Assembly: GCA_026394025.1 (NCBI GenBank)
Contig: JAPKZC010000493.1
Location: 1-7,850 of the forward strand
DNA from: Candidatus Solibacter sp.
GTDB lineage: Bacteria; Acidobacteriota; Terriglobia; Bryobacterales; Bryobacteraceae
Direction: 5' to 3'
Length of the DNA stretch: 7,850 nucleotides
Both the position numbers and the translations under genes were made by a program. Of the stretch, positions 1 to 6,731 are shown one piece after another (the first letter of the stretch is position 1; every line of letters starts with the position of its first letter). The notes under the pieces were generated by a model, which was given only the letters and a program-made list of their open reading frames with translations, was not told the origin of the DNA and did no database searches.

Positions 1-2
1 AG

Positions 3-203
3 GGGCTCTACCGCGCGGTGCAAGCCGTCGCTCTCATCGAAGGCCGCGACTATGCCATCCCCGACGACGTGAAGCGTCTGGCCGTTCCCCTGTTCGCCCA
101 CCGCGTCGTCATCAATACCCGCACCACCCTGGTGCAGCGCCGCGCCGATATGGGCGAGCGCATCATCGAAGAAATCCTCAGCCAGGTGGAAGTCCCCCTG
201 TAG
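3..203 (+). CDS. MoxR-family AAA+ ATPase, C-terminal fragment
   Basis: Only the last 66 codons are in the window; the frame is open to the left edge and stops with TAG at 201-203. The visible part matches the C-terminal lid region of MoxR-type AAA+ ATPases: GLYRAVQAVALIEGRDYAIP, then a DDVKRLAVPLFAHRVV segment, the usual 'aggregate of ALLxGRDYVxPDDVKxLAxPVLxHRI' pattern. Family members are chaperone-like ATPases, often encoded beside DUF58 and von Willebrand factor A proteins, which would lie to the left and are not visible. The Walker A and B motifs are also outside the window, so catalytic competence cannot be judged. The stop is in the same frame as the following gene, 15 nt before its ATG, so co-transcription is likely. 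An alternative is another AAA_3-type ATPase of the same superfamily. Confidence 0.85.
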   Translation, partial: GLYRAVQAVALIEGRDYAIPDDVKRLAVPLFAHRVVINTRTTLVQRRADMGERIIEEILSQVEVPL

Positions 204-218
204 AAATCGTTCCTCCTT

Positions 219-1292
219 ATGAAAACAGCGATCATCGGCCTGCCCATGACAGGCAAGACGTCCCTCTTCACCATCCTCACCGGGGTGCATCAGGAGACCC
301 GCATCGGCTCCACTTCCGCGCGCACCGGAATCGCGCGCGTCCCCGACACCCGCCTGGAGGCCCTGGGTAAGATGTTCGGGCCGCCCAAGGTCACGCACGC
401 CATAGTGGAATACGTGGACATGCCCTCCATCTCCAAGGAGACCCTGCGCGACGCCGGCAGTATCGCCAGCCTGCGCAATGTCGACGCTTTCGCCCACGTC
501 CTGCGCCTCTTCGCCTCCGACACCATCCCCCACGAGAAGGGCTCCGTGGACCCTGTCCGCGACATGGAAGACCTGGAGACCGAACTCGTCCTCAACGATT
601 TCGCGGTTCTCGAAAAGCGCCTGGAGCGCCTCGAAAAGGACCGCAAAAAGATCAAGAACCCCGAACTTGACCGCGAGTACGACCTGCTGGTGAAGTGCAA
701 GGCCATGATCGAAGCCAACAAGCCGCTGCGCGAACTGAAGCTCGATGCCGATGATGAAAAGCGCATCCGCGGCTTCCAGTTTCTCTCGCAGAAGCCGATG
801 CTGTACGTGCTGAACATCGGCGAGGAGGAAGCCGGCCGCCTGCACGAACGCGAAGAGGAGTACCGTAACGGTCCGCTCGCCGGCCGCGCCCGCACCGCCG
901 TCACCGCCGTCTGCGGCAAGATTGAGGCCGAACTCGCCGAGCTCCCCCGCGCCGAACAACTCGAGTATCTGGCCAGCTACGGATTGAGTGAATCCGGGTT
1001 GGAACGCCTGATCACCGCTACCTATTCACTATTGGGCCTGATGAGCTTCCTCACCGCCGGAGACGACGAGTGCCGCGCCTGGACCATCCCCATGCACAGC
1101 AACGCAGTCAAGGCCGCCGGCGCCATTCACTCCGATTTCGAAAAGAAGTTCATTCGCGCCGAAGTGGTGAACTGGAAAACACTGATCGATCTCGGCGGCT
1201 ATCCCGGCGCCCGCGACAAGGGCCAACTCCGTTTGGAAGGCAAGGAGTACATCGTCAAGGATGGGGACGTCCTGGTGATCCGCCACGGTTAG
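219..1292 (+). CDS. Divergent YchF-like (DUF933/TGS) P-loop NTPase
   Basis: The 357 residues are close to YchF length (E. coli about 363). A P-loop GLPMTGKTS (7-15) opens the protein where canonical YchF has GLPNVGKST. A helical, charged coiled-coil-like insert spans about 127-180. NIGE (199-202) sits where YchF has its unusual NxxE nucleotide-base motif. A C-terminal TGS/DUF933 domain (about 287-356) carries RAWTI, GAIHSDFEKKFIRAEVV and LRLEGKEYIVKDGDV, all close to YchF. The G3 motif is degenerate: DMPS (67-70) replaces DIAG, losing the conserved glycine. YchF proteins bind ATP or GTP and associate with ribosomes and stress responses; this divergent branch may hydrolyse poorly or act as a switch. 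An in-frame TAG 18 nt upstream excludes an earlier start. No Shine-Dalgarno sequence precedes the ATG. The 3' 264 nt are overlapped antisense by the lnt frame. Confidence 0.9.
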   Translation: MKTAIIGLPMTGKTSLFTILTGVHQETRIGSTSARTGIARVPDTRLEALGKMFGPPKVTHAIVEYVDMPSISKETLRDAGSIASLRNVDAFAHVLRLFASDTIPHEKGSVDPVRDMEDLETELVLNDFAVLEKRLERLEKDRKKIKNPELDREYDLLVKCKAMIEANKPLRELKLDADDEKRIRGFQFLSQKPMLYVLNIGEEEAGRLHEREEEYRNGPLAGRARTAVTAVCGKIEAELAELPRAEQLEYLASYGLSESGLERLITATYSLLGLMSFLTAGDDECRAWTIPMHSNAVKAAGAIHSDFEKKFIRAEVVNWKTLIDLGGYPGARDKGQLRLEGKEYIVKDGDVLVIRHG

Positions 1293-2705
1293 GCGGGGCA
1301 GGCGCTCTCGCCTGCTGACTTCTTTGCGCCACCACCAGCCCCAGCGGACGTAACTGAACCCCGCACGCGACACCGCTTCGGCATAGAGCGGTAGCGTGCC
1401 GCGCAACCGCCCCGCCGAATCGATGGCCGCCGTGATGCCATCGTTGGTCGAGCGCAAAATCCATCGGCGATTCTCCGCCGCGCGCATGCGCACCATGCTC
1501 AGATGCTGCTCGCGCGCCGCGCTCTTGCCGAACCATCCGTCGTTGGAGATATTGAACAAAACCTCCGCCCCGCCGGCAGCGAATTTGCGCACGAACCCCG
1601 GGAACACGCTCTCGTAACAAATGAACGTGCCGATTTTGTGGTTCCCCACCGGCGAAACCACCACGCGGTTTCCCGCCGCAAAGTCGCCAACCTCCGTCGA
1701 AATCTTGTTGGCAAACCCGAACGGCCACGGCACGAACTCGCCGAACGGCACCAGGTTCACCTTGTCGTACCGGCTGACCGGCTCTCCCTCCGGCGAGACC
1801 AGCGCCACCGAATTCAGCGGCGCGCCGCCCGGGGTATGCGCCACGATGCCCAACAGCACATGCGCCTTCGCGGCTCGCGCCAGATTGTCCACGTAACCGC
1901 GAAACACGGTGTCCTCGAAGTAGTAGAGCGGCGCCGGAACTTCCGGCCATACGATGATCGAGGGCGCTTGCCCGGGCTCGGAGAGCGCCCCGCGCAGCGA
2001 AAGCATGACCTGCCGCCGCTTCATCGCGTCGATACTCGCCGCGGTCCACTGCTCCGTCTCCGAAATCTTCGGCTGCAGCAGCAGCGCCGTTTCGCGCCCG
2101 CGCTCCGCCGGCGGCAGTTCGGGCAGCAGCGTCAGCAGCACAATCGGCGCCAGCCAGAGCAGTTCTACGCGCGGACGCCGCATCACCGCCATGGCCAGCG
2201 CCGCCGCCATCAGGGCAAACACGAAGGAAAGCCCGTACACGCCGGTGAACGGCGCCAACCGCATCGGGATCCCCATATCCGCTCCGGCATTGCCCAGCGC
2301 CAGCCACGCGAAGCCCAGCGGCCCGTGCGTCCCTTCCACCGCCACCCACAGCGCCGCCACCGATGGCGCGGCCCACCACCGCCTCATCAGGGCGCCGGAC
2401 AGGGCGCCGAACACGCCCATGTGGAGCGCCTTCGTCACCGAGAACAACAGGAACACCGCCCAGCCCGCCGCATCCCCCAGCCCGCCGTGGAAAGAGAGCA
2501 CGAACTGAATCCAGTAGCAGACGCCGAACCAGTACACCACGCCCGTGCTCCAGCCCAACAGGAAGCGGCGCGGCCAGCGCGGCTCGCGCGCCATCGCCAC
2601 CAACAGCGGGGCCAGCGCCACCGGCGCAAACCAGACGATGGAGAACCTCGGAAAGGTGAAAATCAGCAGCGCCGCCGACCCGAGCGCCAGCAGCCAGTTC
2701 AGCAC
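1029..2705 (-). CDS. lnt: Apolipoprotein N-acyltransferase with aberrant C-terminus
   Basis: Lnt transfers the third acyl chain from phospholipid to the N-terminal cysteine of lipoproteins, at the periplasmic face of the inner membrane. Hydrophobic helices fill about 1-200. A nitrilase-like domain follows, about 205-450, with all expected catalytic residues: E255 (WPEVPAP), K315 (YDKVNLVPFGEFVP, also E323) and C363 (ICYESVFP), plus NDGWFG and STNDGITA. The GTG start at 2705 overlaps the lipA stop by 7 nt, giving translational coupling. Homology fades after residue about 452. Family members then have a last transmembrane helix, but here the frame passes through a palindrome and, from residue 472, 87 residues are antisense of the YchF-like gene. 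The length of 558 is therefore probably not native; the true product may have ended near 1350 or lost its tail. None of the three minus-strand frames restores a helix there. Confidence 0.85.
   Translation of the reverse strand: MLNWLLALGSAALLIFTFPRFSIVWFAPVALAPLLVAMAREPRWPRRFLLGWSTGVVYWFGVCYWIQFVLSFHGGLGDAAGWAVFLLFSVTKALHMGVFGALSGALMRRWWAAPSVAALWVAVEGTHGPLGFAWLALGNAGADMGIPMRLAPFTGVYGLSFVFALMAAALAMAVMRRPRVELLWLAPIVLLTLLPELPPAERGRETALLLQPKISETEQWTAASIDAMKRRQVMLSLRGALSEPGQAPSIIVWPEVPAPLYYFEDTVFRGYVDNLARAAKAHVLLGIVAHTPGGAPLNSVALVSPEGEPVSRYDKVNLVPFGEFVPWPFGFANKISTEVGDFAAGNRVVVSPVGNHKIGTFICYESVFPGFVRKFAAGGAEVLFNISNDGWFGKSAAREQHLSMVRMRAAENRRWILRSTNDGITAAIDSAGRLRGTLPLYAEAVSRAGFSYVRWGWWWRKEVSRRERLPRLTVADHQDVPILDDVLLAFQTELALVAGAGIAAEIDQCFPVHHFGANELLFEIGVNGAGGLDCVAVHGDGPGAALVVSGGEEAHQAQ
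1298..1315. terminator. Hairpin between convergent genes, possible bidirectional terminator
   Basis: A perfect 7-bp inverted repeat (GCAGGCG, loop CTCT, CGCCTGC) starts 6 nt after the stop of the YchF-like gene. It has no good T-run on either side (TGACTTCTTT follows on the plus strand), so intrinsic termination is uncertain. I recall similar GCAGGCG-CTCT-CGCCTGC palindromes as common dispersed intergenic elements in Solibacter-type genomes, but cannot verify this here. The lnt frame reads straight through it, which is odd for a genuine coding segment. Confidence 0.5.
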
Positions 2706-3546
2706 GGCTCCCGCTGCGCTTCGTCGCTGACCAGATCGGCCATATAAGAACTGCGCACCAGCGGTCCGCTGAAAACTGCCTTGAAGCCGAGCGCCAAACC
2801 GTACTCGCGATACTCTTCGAACCGTCGCGGTTCCACGAACTCCGCCACCGGCAGGTTCCGCCGCGTGGGTTGCAGATACTGCCCGATGGTCGCCACGTCC
2901 GTGCCCGCCACCCGCAAATCGCGCAACAGTGTTCGCACCTCGTCCGGCGTTTCGCCCAACCCCACCATGAATCCCGATTTCGTCAGCACCCCGGCCGCGT
3001 GCCGCCGGGCGAACGCCAGCACGTCCAGCGACTGCTGGTAGTCCGCCTGCGGACGGACCCGCGAGTACAGCCGCGGCGCCGTCTCCATGTTGTGATTAAA
3101 CACGTGCGGGCCCGCGTCCAGAACGCGCGCCACTGCGTCGAGATGGCCGCAGAAATCCGGCGTGAGCACTTCCACCCGCGCCTCGTGATCACCACGTAGC
3201 GCAGTCTCATCTCGCGCGCCATCCGCGCCACGTTGGCCGGCTCACCAGCGTCCAGCCGCACGTCGTGCTTTCTGGGATTCAGCTTTTGCACGCTGCAAAA
3301 TCCACAGCCGCGGGTGCAGCGCTCGCCTAGAATCATGAAGGTAGCCGCACCGCGGTGGAAGCACTCGTGGATGTTCGGGCAGCGCGCCTCTTCGCACACC
3401 GTGTGCAACTTCAGTTCGCGCAGCCCGCGCTTCAAGTGATTCAGCGATTCGAAGTGGGTCTTGCTCCGCCGAGCCCACTCGGGAAGACGCCGCCGGGTGG
3501 GCGGGGGCGGCGCGCCGTCGCCAATTTGGATTAGCGAATCAATCAC
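2699..3546 (-). pseudogene. lipA: Lipoyl synthase, split by an internal out-of-frame deletion
   Basis: LipA is a radical-SAM enzyme that inserts two sulfurs into protein-bound octanoyl groups of 2-oxoacid dehydrogenases and GcvH. The first part, from GTG 3546, carries the auxiliary cluster cysteines C51, C56 and C62 (CEEARCPNIHEC) and the radical-SAM C77, C81 and C84 (CTRGCGFC), and stays homologous to YVVIT at residue 121 (codon at 3186). Homology resumes two bases into that codon in another frame with EARVEVLTPDFCG (from 3184) and runs to the conserved RSSYMADLV and TGA at 2699. Compared with remembered E. coli LipA, about 27 residues (the SVDRDDLxDGGA stretch onward) are missing, an estimated 82 nt. 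Both flanks are otherwise intact with no other stops, so the lesion is recent or an assembly fault. The start overlaps the SPOR gene by 8 nt and the end overlaps lnt. Confidence 0.88.
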
Positions 3547-4171
3547 GCTTGTACCGCGCCGGGTGGAATCCGGCAGCTTCCAGTGCCGTCCTGGCCCGCC
3601 CTAAAGAAGGCACGTCGTCGTACGGGCCCACCAGCACGCGCATGAGATTACTCGTCCCCGGGGTCAGCGCCACTTGAAAGCCTTTATCCTTGAGCGTCTG
3701 CCGGATCGCCTCGGCCATTTCCGGCTTCACGGCAATCACCTGCCAGAAAGATCCCGGCGGTAATTCGGAGGGGGCAACGATGCCCGTGGCTGCCGGTGCC
3801 GCGGCGGCCTTCTCCACGGCAGGCGGTTGCGACCCTTGCGCGGGCTGCGTGGTGGGTTGCGGCGGCGAGTCCGGTGTTGGCTGCTGCCCCGAGCCCGCAT
3901 CCGGCGGCGCGGGCGTGGATGATACCGGAAGCGGCGCCACCGGCGATGACGGCTGCGGGCGCGAATCCGCCGCGGTGTTGGCCACAGTGCCCGCCGCATT
4001 ACTCGCGGCGCCGCCTTCCGACGCCAGTTTGGCCGGGCGCTGCGTGTTCTGTCCCACTACGTAACCCATGGCGAACGCTACCGCGAACAGCAGCACCACA
4101 ATAAAAAAGCCGCTCAGCAGCTGTTTGTTGCCTACTACCAGTTCGAACTCGCCGGTCTCGTTGTTTCTCAT
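3539..4171 (-). CDS. SPOR-domain single-pass membrane protein
   Basis: This 210-residue protein has a short cytoplasmic N-terminus (1-18), one transmembrane helix (about 19-40, GFFIVVLLFAVAFAMGYVVG), a long low-complexity Pro/Ala/Ser/Gln linker (about 45-138) and a C-terminal SPOR domain (about 140-207) with FWQVIAV, a helix, then LMRVLVGPYDD and a final helix. SPOR domains bind denuded glycan strands of septal peptidoglycan, and this layout resembles FtsN/DedD-type proteins. A division role is an inference; the domain is also found in lipoproteins and amidases. The ATG overlaps the slipin stop as ATGA, and the stop overlaps the lipA start by 8 nt, so the gene lies inside the operon and is probably coupled to both. 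It shows no sign of damage. The linker composition differs from its neighbours, as expected for a disordered periplasmic spacer. Confidence 0.87.
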   Translation of the reverse strand: MRNNETGEFELVVGNKQLLSGFFIVVLLFAVAFAMGYVVGQNTQRPAKLASEGGAASNAAGTVANTAADSRPQPSSPVAPLPVSSTPAPPDAGSGQQPTPDSPPQPTTQPAQGSQPPAVEKAAAAPAATGIVAPSELPPGSFWQVIAVKPEMAEAIRQTLKDKGFQVALTPGTSNLMRVLVGPYDDVPSLGRARTALEAAGFHPARYKRD

Positions 4172-4971
4172 GTCTTAGGGTTTTCCGTGCCGGGCGTCCC
4201 GCCGCTTCCCACACGTTCCAGCGCTCGCCCCAAAGAAGTTAGTATATCGAGTGGCAGCGGGAAAACGATGGTCGTATTCTTCTCCGCCCCTATCTCCACC
4301 AGCGTCTGGAGGTAGCGCAACTGAAGCGCGGCCGGTTGCTTCTGAATCACCTCCGCCGCCATGGCCAACTTCTCCGCCGCCGTGTACTCTCCCTCGGCGT
4401 GAATGATCTTGGCGCGCCGCTCGCGTTCCGCTTCCGCCTGCCGCGCCAGCACCCGGATCATCTGCTCCGACAGGTCCACCTGCTTGACCTCCACCATGGT
4501 CACCTTAACCCCCCATGTCGAAGTGTGCTGGTCCAAAATCGATTGCAGCCTCACGTTGAGCTTCTCGCGTTGCCCCAGCAACCCATCCAGGTCCACTTCT
4601 CCCAGCACGGAGCGCAGCGTGGTCTGCGCCAGTTGCGACGTCGCGTACTGAAAGTTCGTCACCTCCACCACTGCCAGCCGCGGATCGATCACCCGGAAAT
4701 AGATCACCGCGTTCACCTTCACCGTGACGTTGTCGCGCGTCACCACATCCTGCGCCGGCACCTCGAGCGTGTCGATGCGCAGCGAGATCCGCACCATGCG
4801 GTCCACCGGCGCGAAGACGAAGATCAACCCGGGCCCCTTCGGCTCGCTCAGCAATCGCCCCAGCCGGAAAATCACCCCCCGTTCGTACTCGCGCAGAATC
4901 TTGATCGAGTTCATCAGCCAGATTCCAACGATAATCACGAAGATCAACAGCACCGGACTCAGGTCGTTCAT
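4168..4971 (-). CDS. SPFH-family slipin (stomatin-like membrane protein)
   Basis: The 267-residue protein starts with a membrane hairpin/helix (about 5-22), followed by a complete SPFH/band-7 domain: EYERGVIFRLGR (29-40), GPGLIFVFAPVDRM, VPAQDVVTRDNVTVKVNAV, YFRV, and YATSQLAQTTLRSVLGEVDLD. A charged helical segment with ARQAEAERERRAKIIHAEGE (176-195) and the AALQLRYLQTL block follow, then the slipin C-terminal motif TTIVFPLPLDIL (233-244). Slipins oligomerise on membranes and are commonly encoded next to an NfeD protease that can cleave them; the upstream nfeD fits this. The ATG at 4971 is chosen because AAGGAG lies 6 nt upstream (4978-4983) and homology starts here, although the frame stays open for 96 more codons to 5259 inside nfeD. 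It ends with an ATGA overlap with the SPOR gene. No defects are visible. Confidence 0.93.
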   Translation of the reverse strand: MNDLSPVLLIFVIIVGIWLMNSIKILREYERGVIFRLGRLLSEPKGPGLIFVFAPVDRMVRISLRIDTLEVPAQDVVTRDNVTVKVNAVIYFRVIDPRLAVVEVTNFQYATSQLAQTTLRSVLGEVDLDGLLGQREKLNVRLQSILDQHTSTWGVKVTMVEVKQVDLSEQMIRVLARQAEAERERRAKIIHAEGEYTAAEKLAMAAEVIQKQPAALQLRYLQTLVEIGAEKNTTIVFPLPLDILTSLGRALERVGSGGTPGTENPKT

Positions 4972-4977
4972 GTTCGT

Positions 4978-4983
4978 CTCCTT
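4978..4983 (-). promoter_or_regulatory. Shine-Dalgarno site of the slipin gene
   Basis: AAGGAG on the minus strand sits 6 nt before ATG 4971 and shares one base with the nfeD TAA stop (4983-4985). It decides the slipin start against the longer open frame and suggests re-initiation by ribosomes finishing nfeD. Confidence 0.75.
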
Positions 4984-6222
4984 TACCCCGCGGGCTCCAC
5001 CGTTAGTTTCAACCGGTCGATGGCCGTTACCTTCACGCGTGCCCCCGCAGCCACCGGGCGCACCGCTACCGCGTCCCAATACTCGCCGTGGACGAACACC
5101 TTGCCCTCGGGCTCTAGATCGGTCAACGCCTCGCCGATTAGCCCGATCATGCCCTCGCCCCCGGTCTCCACCTTGTTCCGCCGCGCACGTACCGCAATCG
5201 TCAGCAGGAAAACCGTGATCGCCGAAAACGGCAGCGTTACCGCCAGCGCCGTGCCCCACTGAATGCGCAATTCCGGCACCGGACTATCGACCAGCATCAC
5301 CGCTCCCAACACCATCGCGACCGCGCCGCCCACTCCCAAAACTCCATGCGAGGTGAACTTCACCTCCAGCACCAACAGCGTGAACGCCAGCACCAGCAGT
5401 GCCGCCCCCAGCCAGTTGATCGGCAGCACCGAAATTGCCGATAGGCCCAGCAGCACCAGAATTCCGCCGAACACTCCCGGAGCAATCAGCCCCGGCGAAG
5501 TGAATTCCACGTAGATGCCCAGTGCGCCGACGATGAGCAGCACCAGCGCGATATTGGGGTCCGCGATTGCGGAGATGATCTTCTGGCGCACGGTGCGCCG
5601 GTACTCCACAATCTCCGCCCCTGCCGTGTGCAGCGTGGTCACCGTGCCGTCAAACCGCGTCACCGTGCGCCCGTCCAGTGCCGCCAGCAGTTGCCGCTCG
5701 CCCGCTACGATCAAATCCACCAACTTCTGGTCCAGCGCCTCGCGCTCTGTGAACGATTTGCTTTCCAGCACCGCCGTTTCCGCCAGCGCGGCGTTGCGCC
5801 CCCGTTTGCCGCAGATGCTGCGCAAGTACGCCGCCGCGTCGTTCTCCACTTTCTGCTTGATGCGCCGCCCCGGTCGCCGTCCCCGGCGCCATCGCCGCCA
5901 CATCGCCCGCCTCCAGCAGAAAGAACCCAGCCGATGCCGCGCGCCCTCCGCTGGGCGCCACGTACGTCACCACTGGAACCGGTGAGGCGAGCATCTTCTC
6001 GATGGTGGCGCGCATCGCTTCCATCAATCCGCCAGGCGTGTTCAGCCGCACCAGGACCAGCGATGCATTTTCGTTCTTGGCTTGTGCCAGCGCACCTGCC
6101 ATGATTTCAGCGGTGATGGGATGAACCATTCCGTTCACGTCCACCGCGATGATCTTCGGGGCCGCACCAACGGCTTGTGCCCCTAGCGCCAGCGCCAATG
6201 TCAAACACGCGCGTACTTGCAC
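4983..6222 (-). pseudogene. nfeD: NfeD-type membrane ClpP-class serine protease, frame broken
   Basis: This is a long NfeD (NfeD1b) protein. The first part, from GTG 6222 (GAGG 6 nt upstream), has a signal peptide (about 1-21) and the SppA/ClpP-like fold start: RLNTPGGLMEAMRATIEKM, and GGRAASAGFF with the probable nucleophile S97, to MAPGTATGAAH (121). Homology resumes in a different frame at 5861 with IKQKVENDAAAYLRS, whose lysine region should supply the general base. It continues through about four to five membrane helices (for example NIALVLLIVGALGIYVEF) and a soluble NfeD OB-fold domain at the end (GEALTDLEPEGKVFVHGEYWD). The family normally has about 12 more residues between H121 and the resumption, so about 38 nt appear deleted out of frame. 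Flanking code is well preserved. The slipin follows directly, the classic NfeD/stomatin pair. As written, only a truncated protease would be made. Confidence 0.87.
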
Positions 6223-6417
6223 AATCTACCTCAATATACACCCATCGGATAAGTCCGTCCGAAACCTTACGCCGCAAGGTTGTCTTGACTCCTGCTGCCC
6301 ATGCCCGCGGGAAAACTCGACGGTGTAATTCAATCGATAGAAACTTTTGATGCAAATGCAACCGTTGATCGGGTAAAATAGGAAAAACGATTCCGCTGTC
6401 AGAAAGTAGATAACCAA
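6223..6417. promoter_or_regulatory. Divergent intergenic region between nfeD operon and DUF2934 gene
   Basis: This 195-nt AT-richer spacer must hold the promoter of the minus-strand nfeD operon and that of the plus-strand DUF2934 gene. On the plus strand a TAAAAT (-10 like, 6374-6379) lies 12 nt after a tandem hexamer ATGCAA x2 (6350-6361). The nearest -35-like TTGATG (6347-6352) is 21 nt away, too far for a standard sigma-70 site. On the minus strand the nfeD leader contains two short inverted repeats, TCGGA/TCCGA (6245-6262) and CAAG/CTTG (6275-6287). No strong consensus promoter is visible for nfeD. Confidence 0.5.
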
Positions 6418-6723
6418 ATGGCAAGAAAGCAGATTTCCGAGAACAAAGTAGTTGTTTCTTCCAGCGCCGCGGCACCGGCGCGTCGTAAGTCCGTCAGCCC
6501 CAATCGCGTCGCTCGTCCTCTGGCCGTTGAAGTGCCCAGTGCGCCTGTGTCCGGACCGGAAGTCCTTCCCGTGGCGCCCGCCGCCCAAATGGCGGTACCC
6601 GCCGAGTCTCTGCAGACCGCCGTGGCTCGTCTGGCGCATTCGTATTGGGAAGCCCGCGGATGTCAGGGCGGATCCGCCGAAGCAGACTGGCTCCGCGCCG
6701 AGCAGGAACTCCTCGCTAAGTAG
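6418..6723 (+). CDS. DUF2934 domain protein with disordered N-terminus
   Basis: This 101-residue protein has two parts. Residues 1-60 are basic and Ser/Ala/Pro/Val rich (ARKQISENK, then APARRKSVSPNRVARP) and look disordered. Residues 68-98 form the short DUF2934 helical motif, AVARLAHSYWEARGCQGG followed by DWLRAEQEL, with the family's Y/LWExRG and DWxxAE signatures. The domain's function is unknown to me; small proteins with it are common in acidobacteria and some proteobacteria, sometimes described as stress related. The ATG at 6418 has only a weak purine stretch (AGAAAG) upstream, but the motif and the convergent layout support the gene. It is transcribed away from the nfeD operon and ends 8 nt before the end of lexA, with no terminator hairpin between them, so antisense transcripts over the two 3' ends are possible. 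Confidence 0.8.
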   Translation: MARKQISENKVVVSSSAAAPARRKSVSPNRVARPLAVEVPSAPVSGPEVLPVAPAAQMAVPAESLQTAVARLAHSYWEARGCQGGSAEADWLRAEQELLAK

Positions 6724-6731
6724 TTCCCCGC

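Noticed and set aside
1503..2747. Long plus-strand open frame (414 codons) opposite lnt
   Set aside because: Arg/His/Gln-rich composition and no domain; it is the GC-bias shadow of the clearly homologous lnt on the other strand.
2983..3184. Continuation of the first lipA frame past the junction, to 2983
   Set aside because: Arg/Trp-rich out-of-frame translation of the lipA second half, not a native C-terminus.
4972..5259. 96-codon N-terminal extension of the slipin frame
   Set aside because: It overlaps conserved nfeD coding, is Gly/Arg rich, and a good AAGGAG precedes the ATG at 4971 where family homology starts.
4336..5262. Plus-strand open frame (308 codons) opposite slipin and nfeD
   Set aside because: Composition dominated by His, Arg, Leu and Pro, no recognisable motif, fully antisense to a complete slipin gene.
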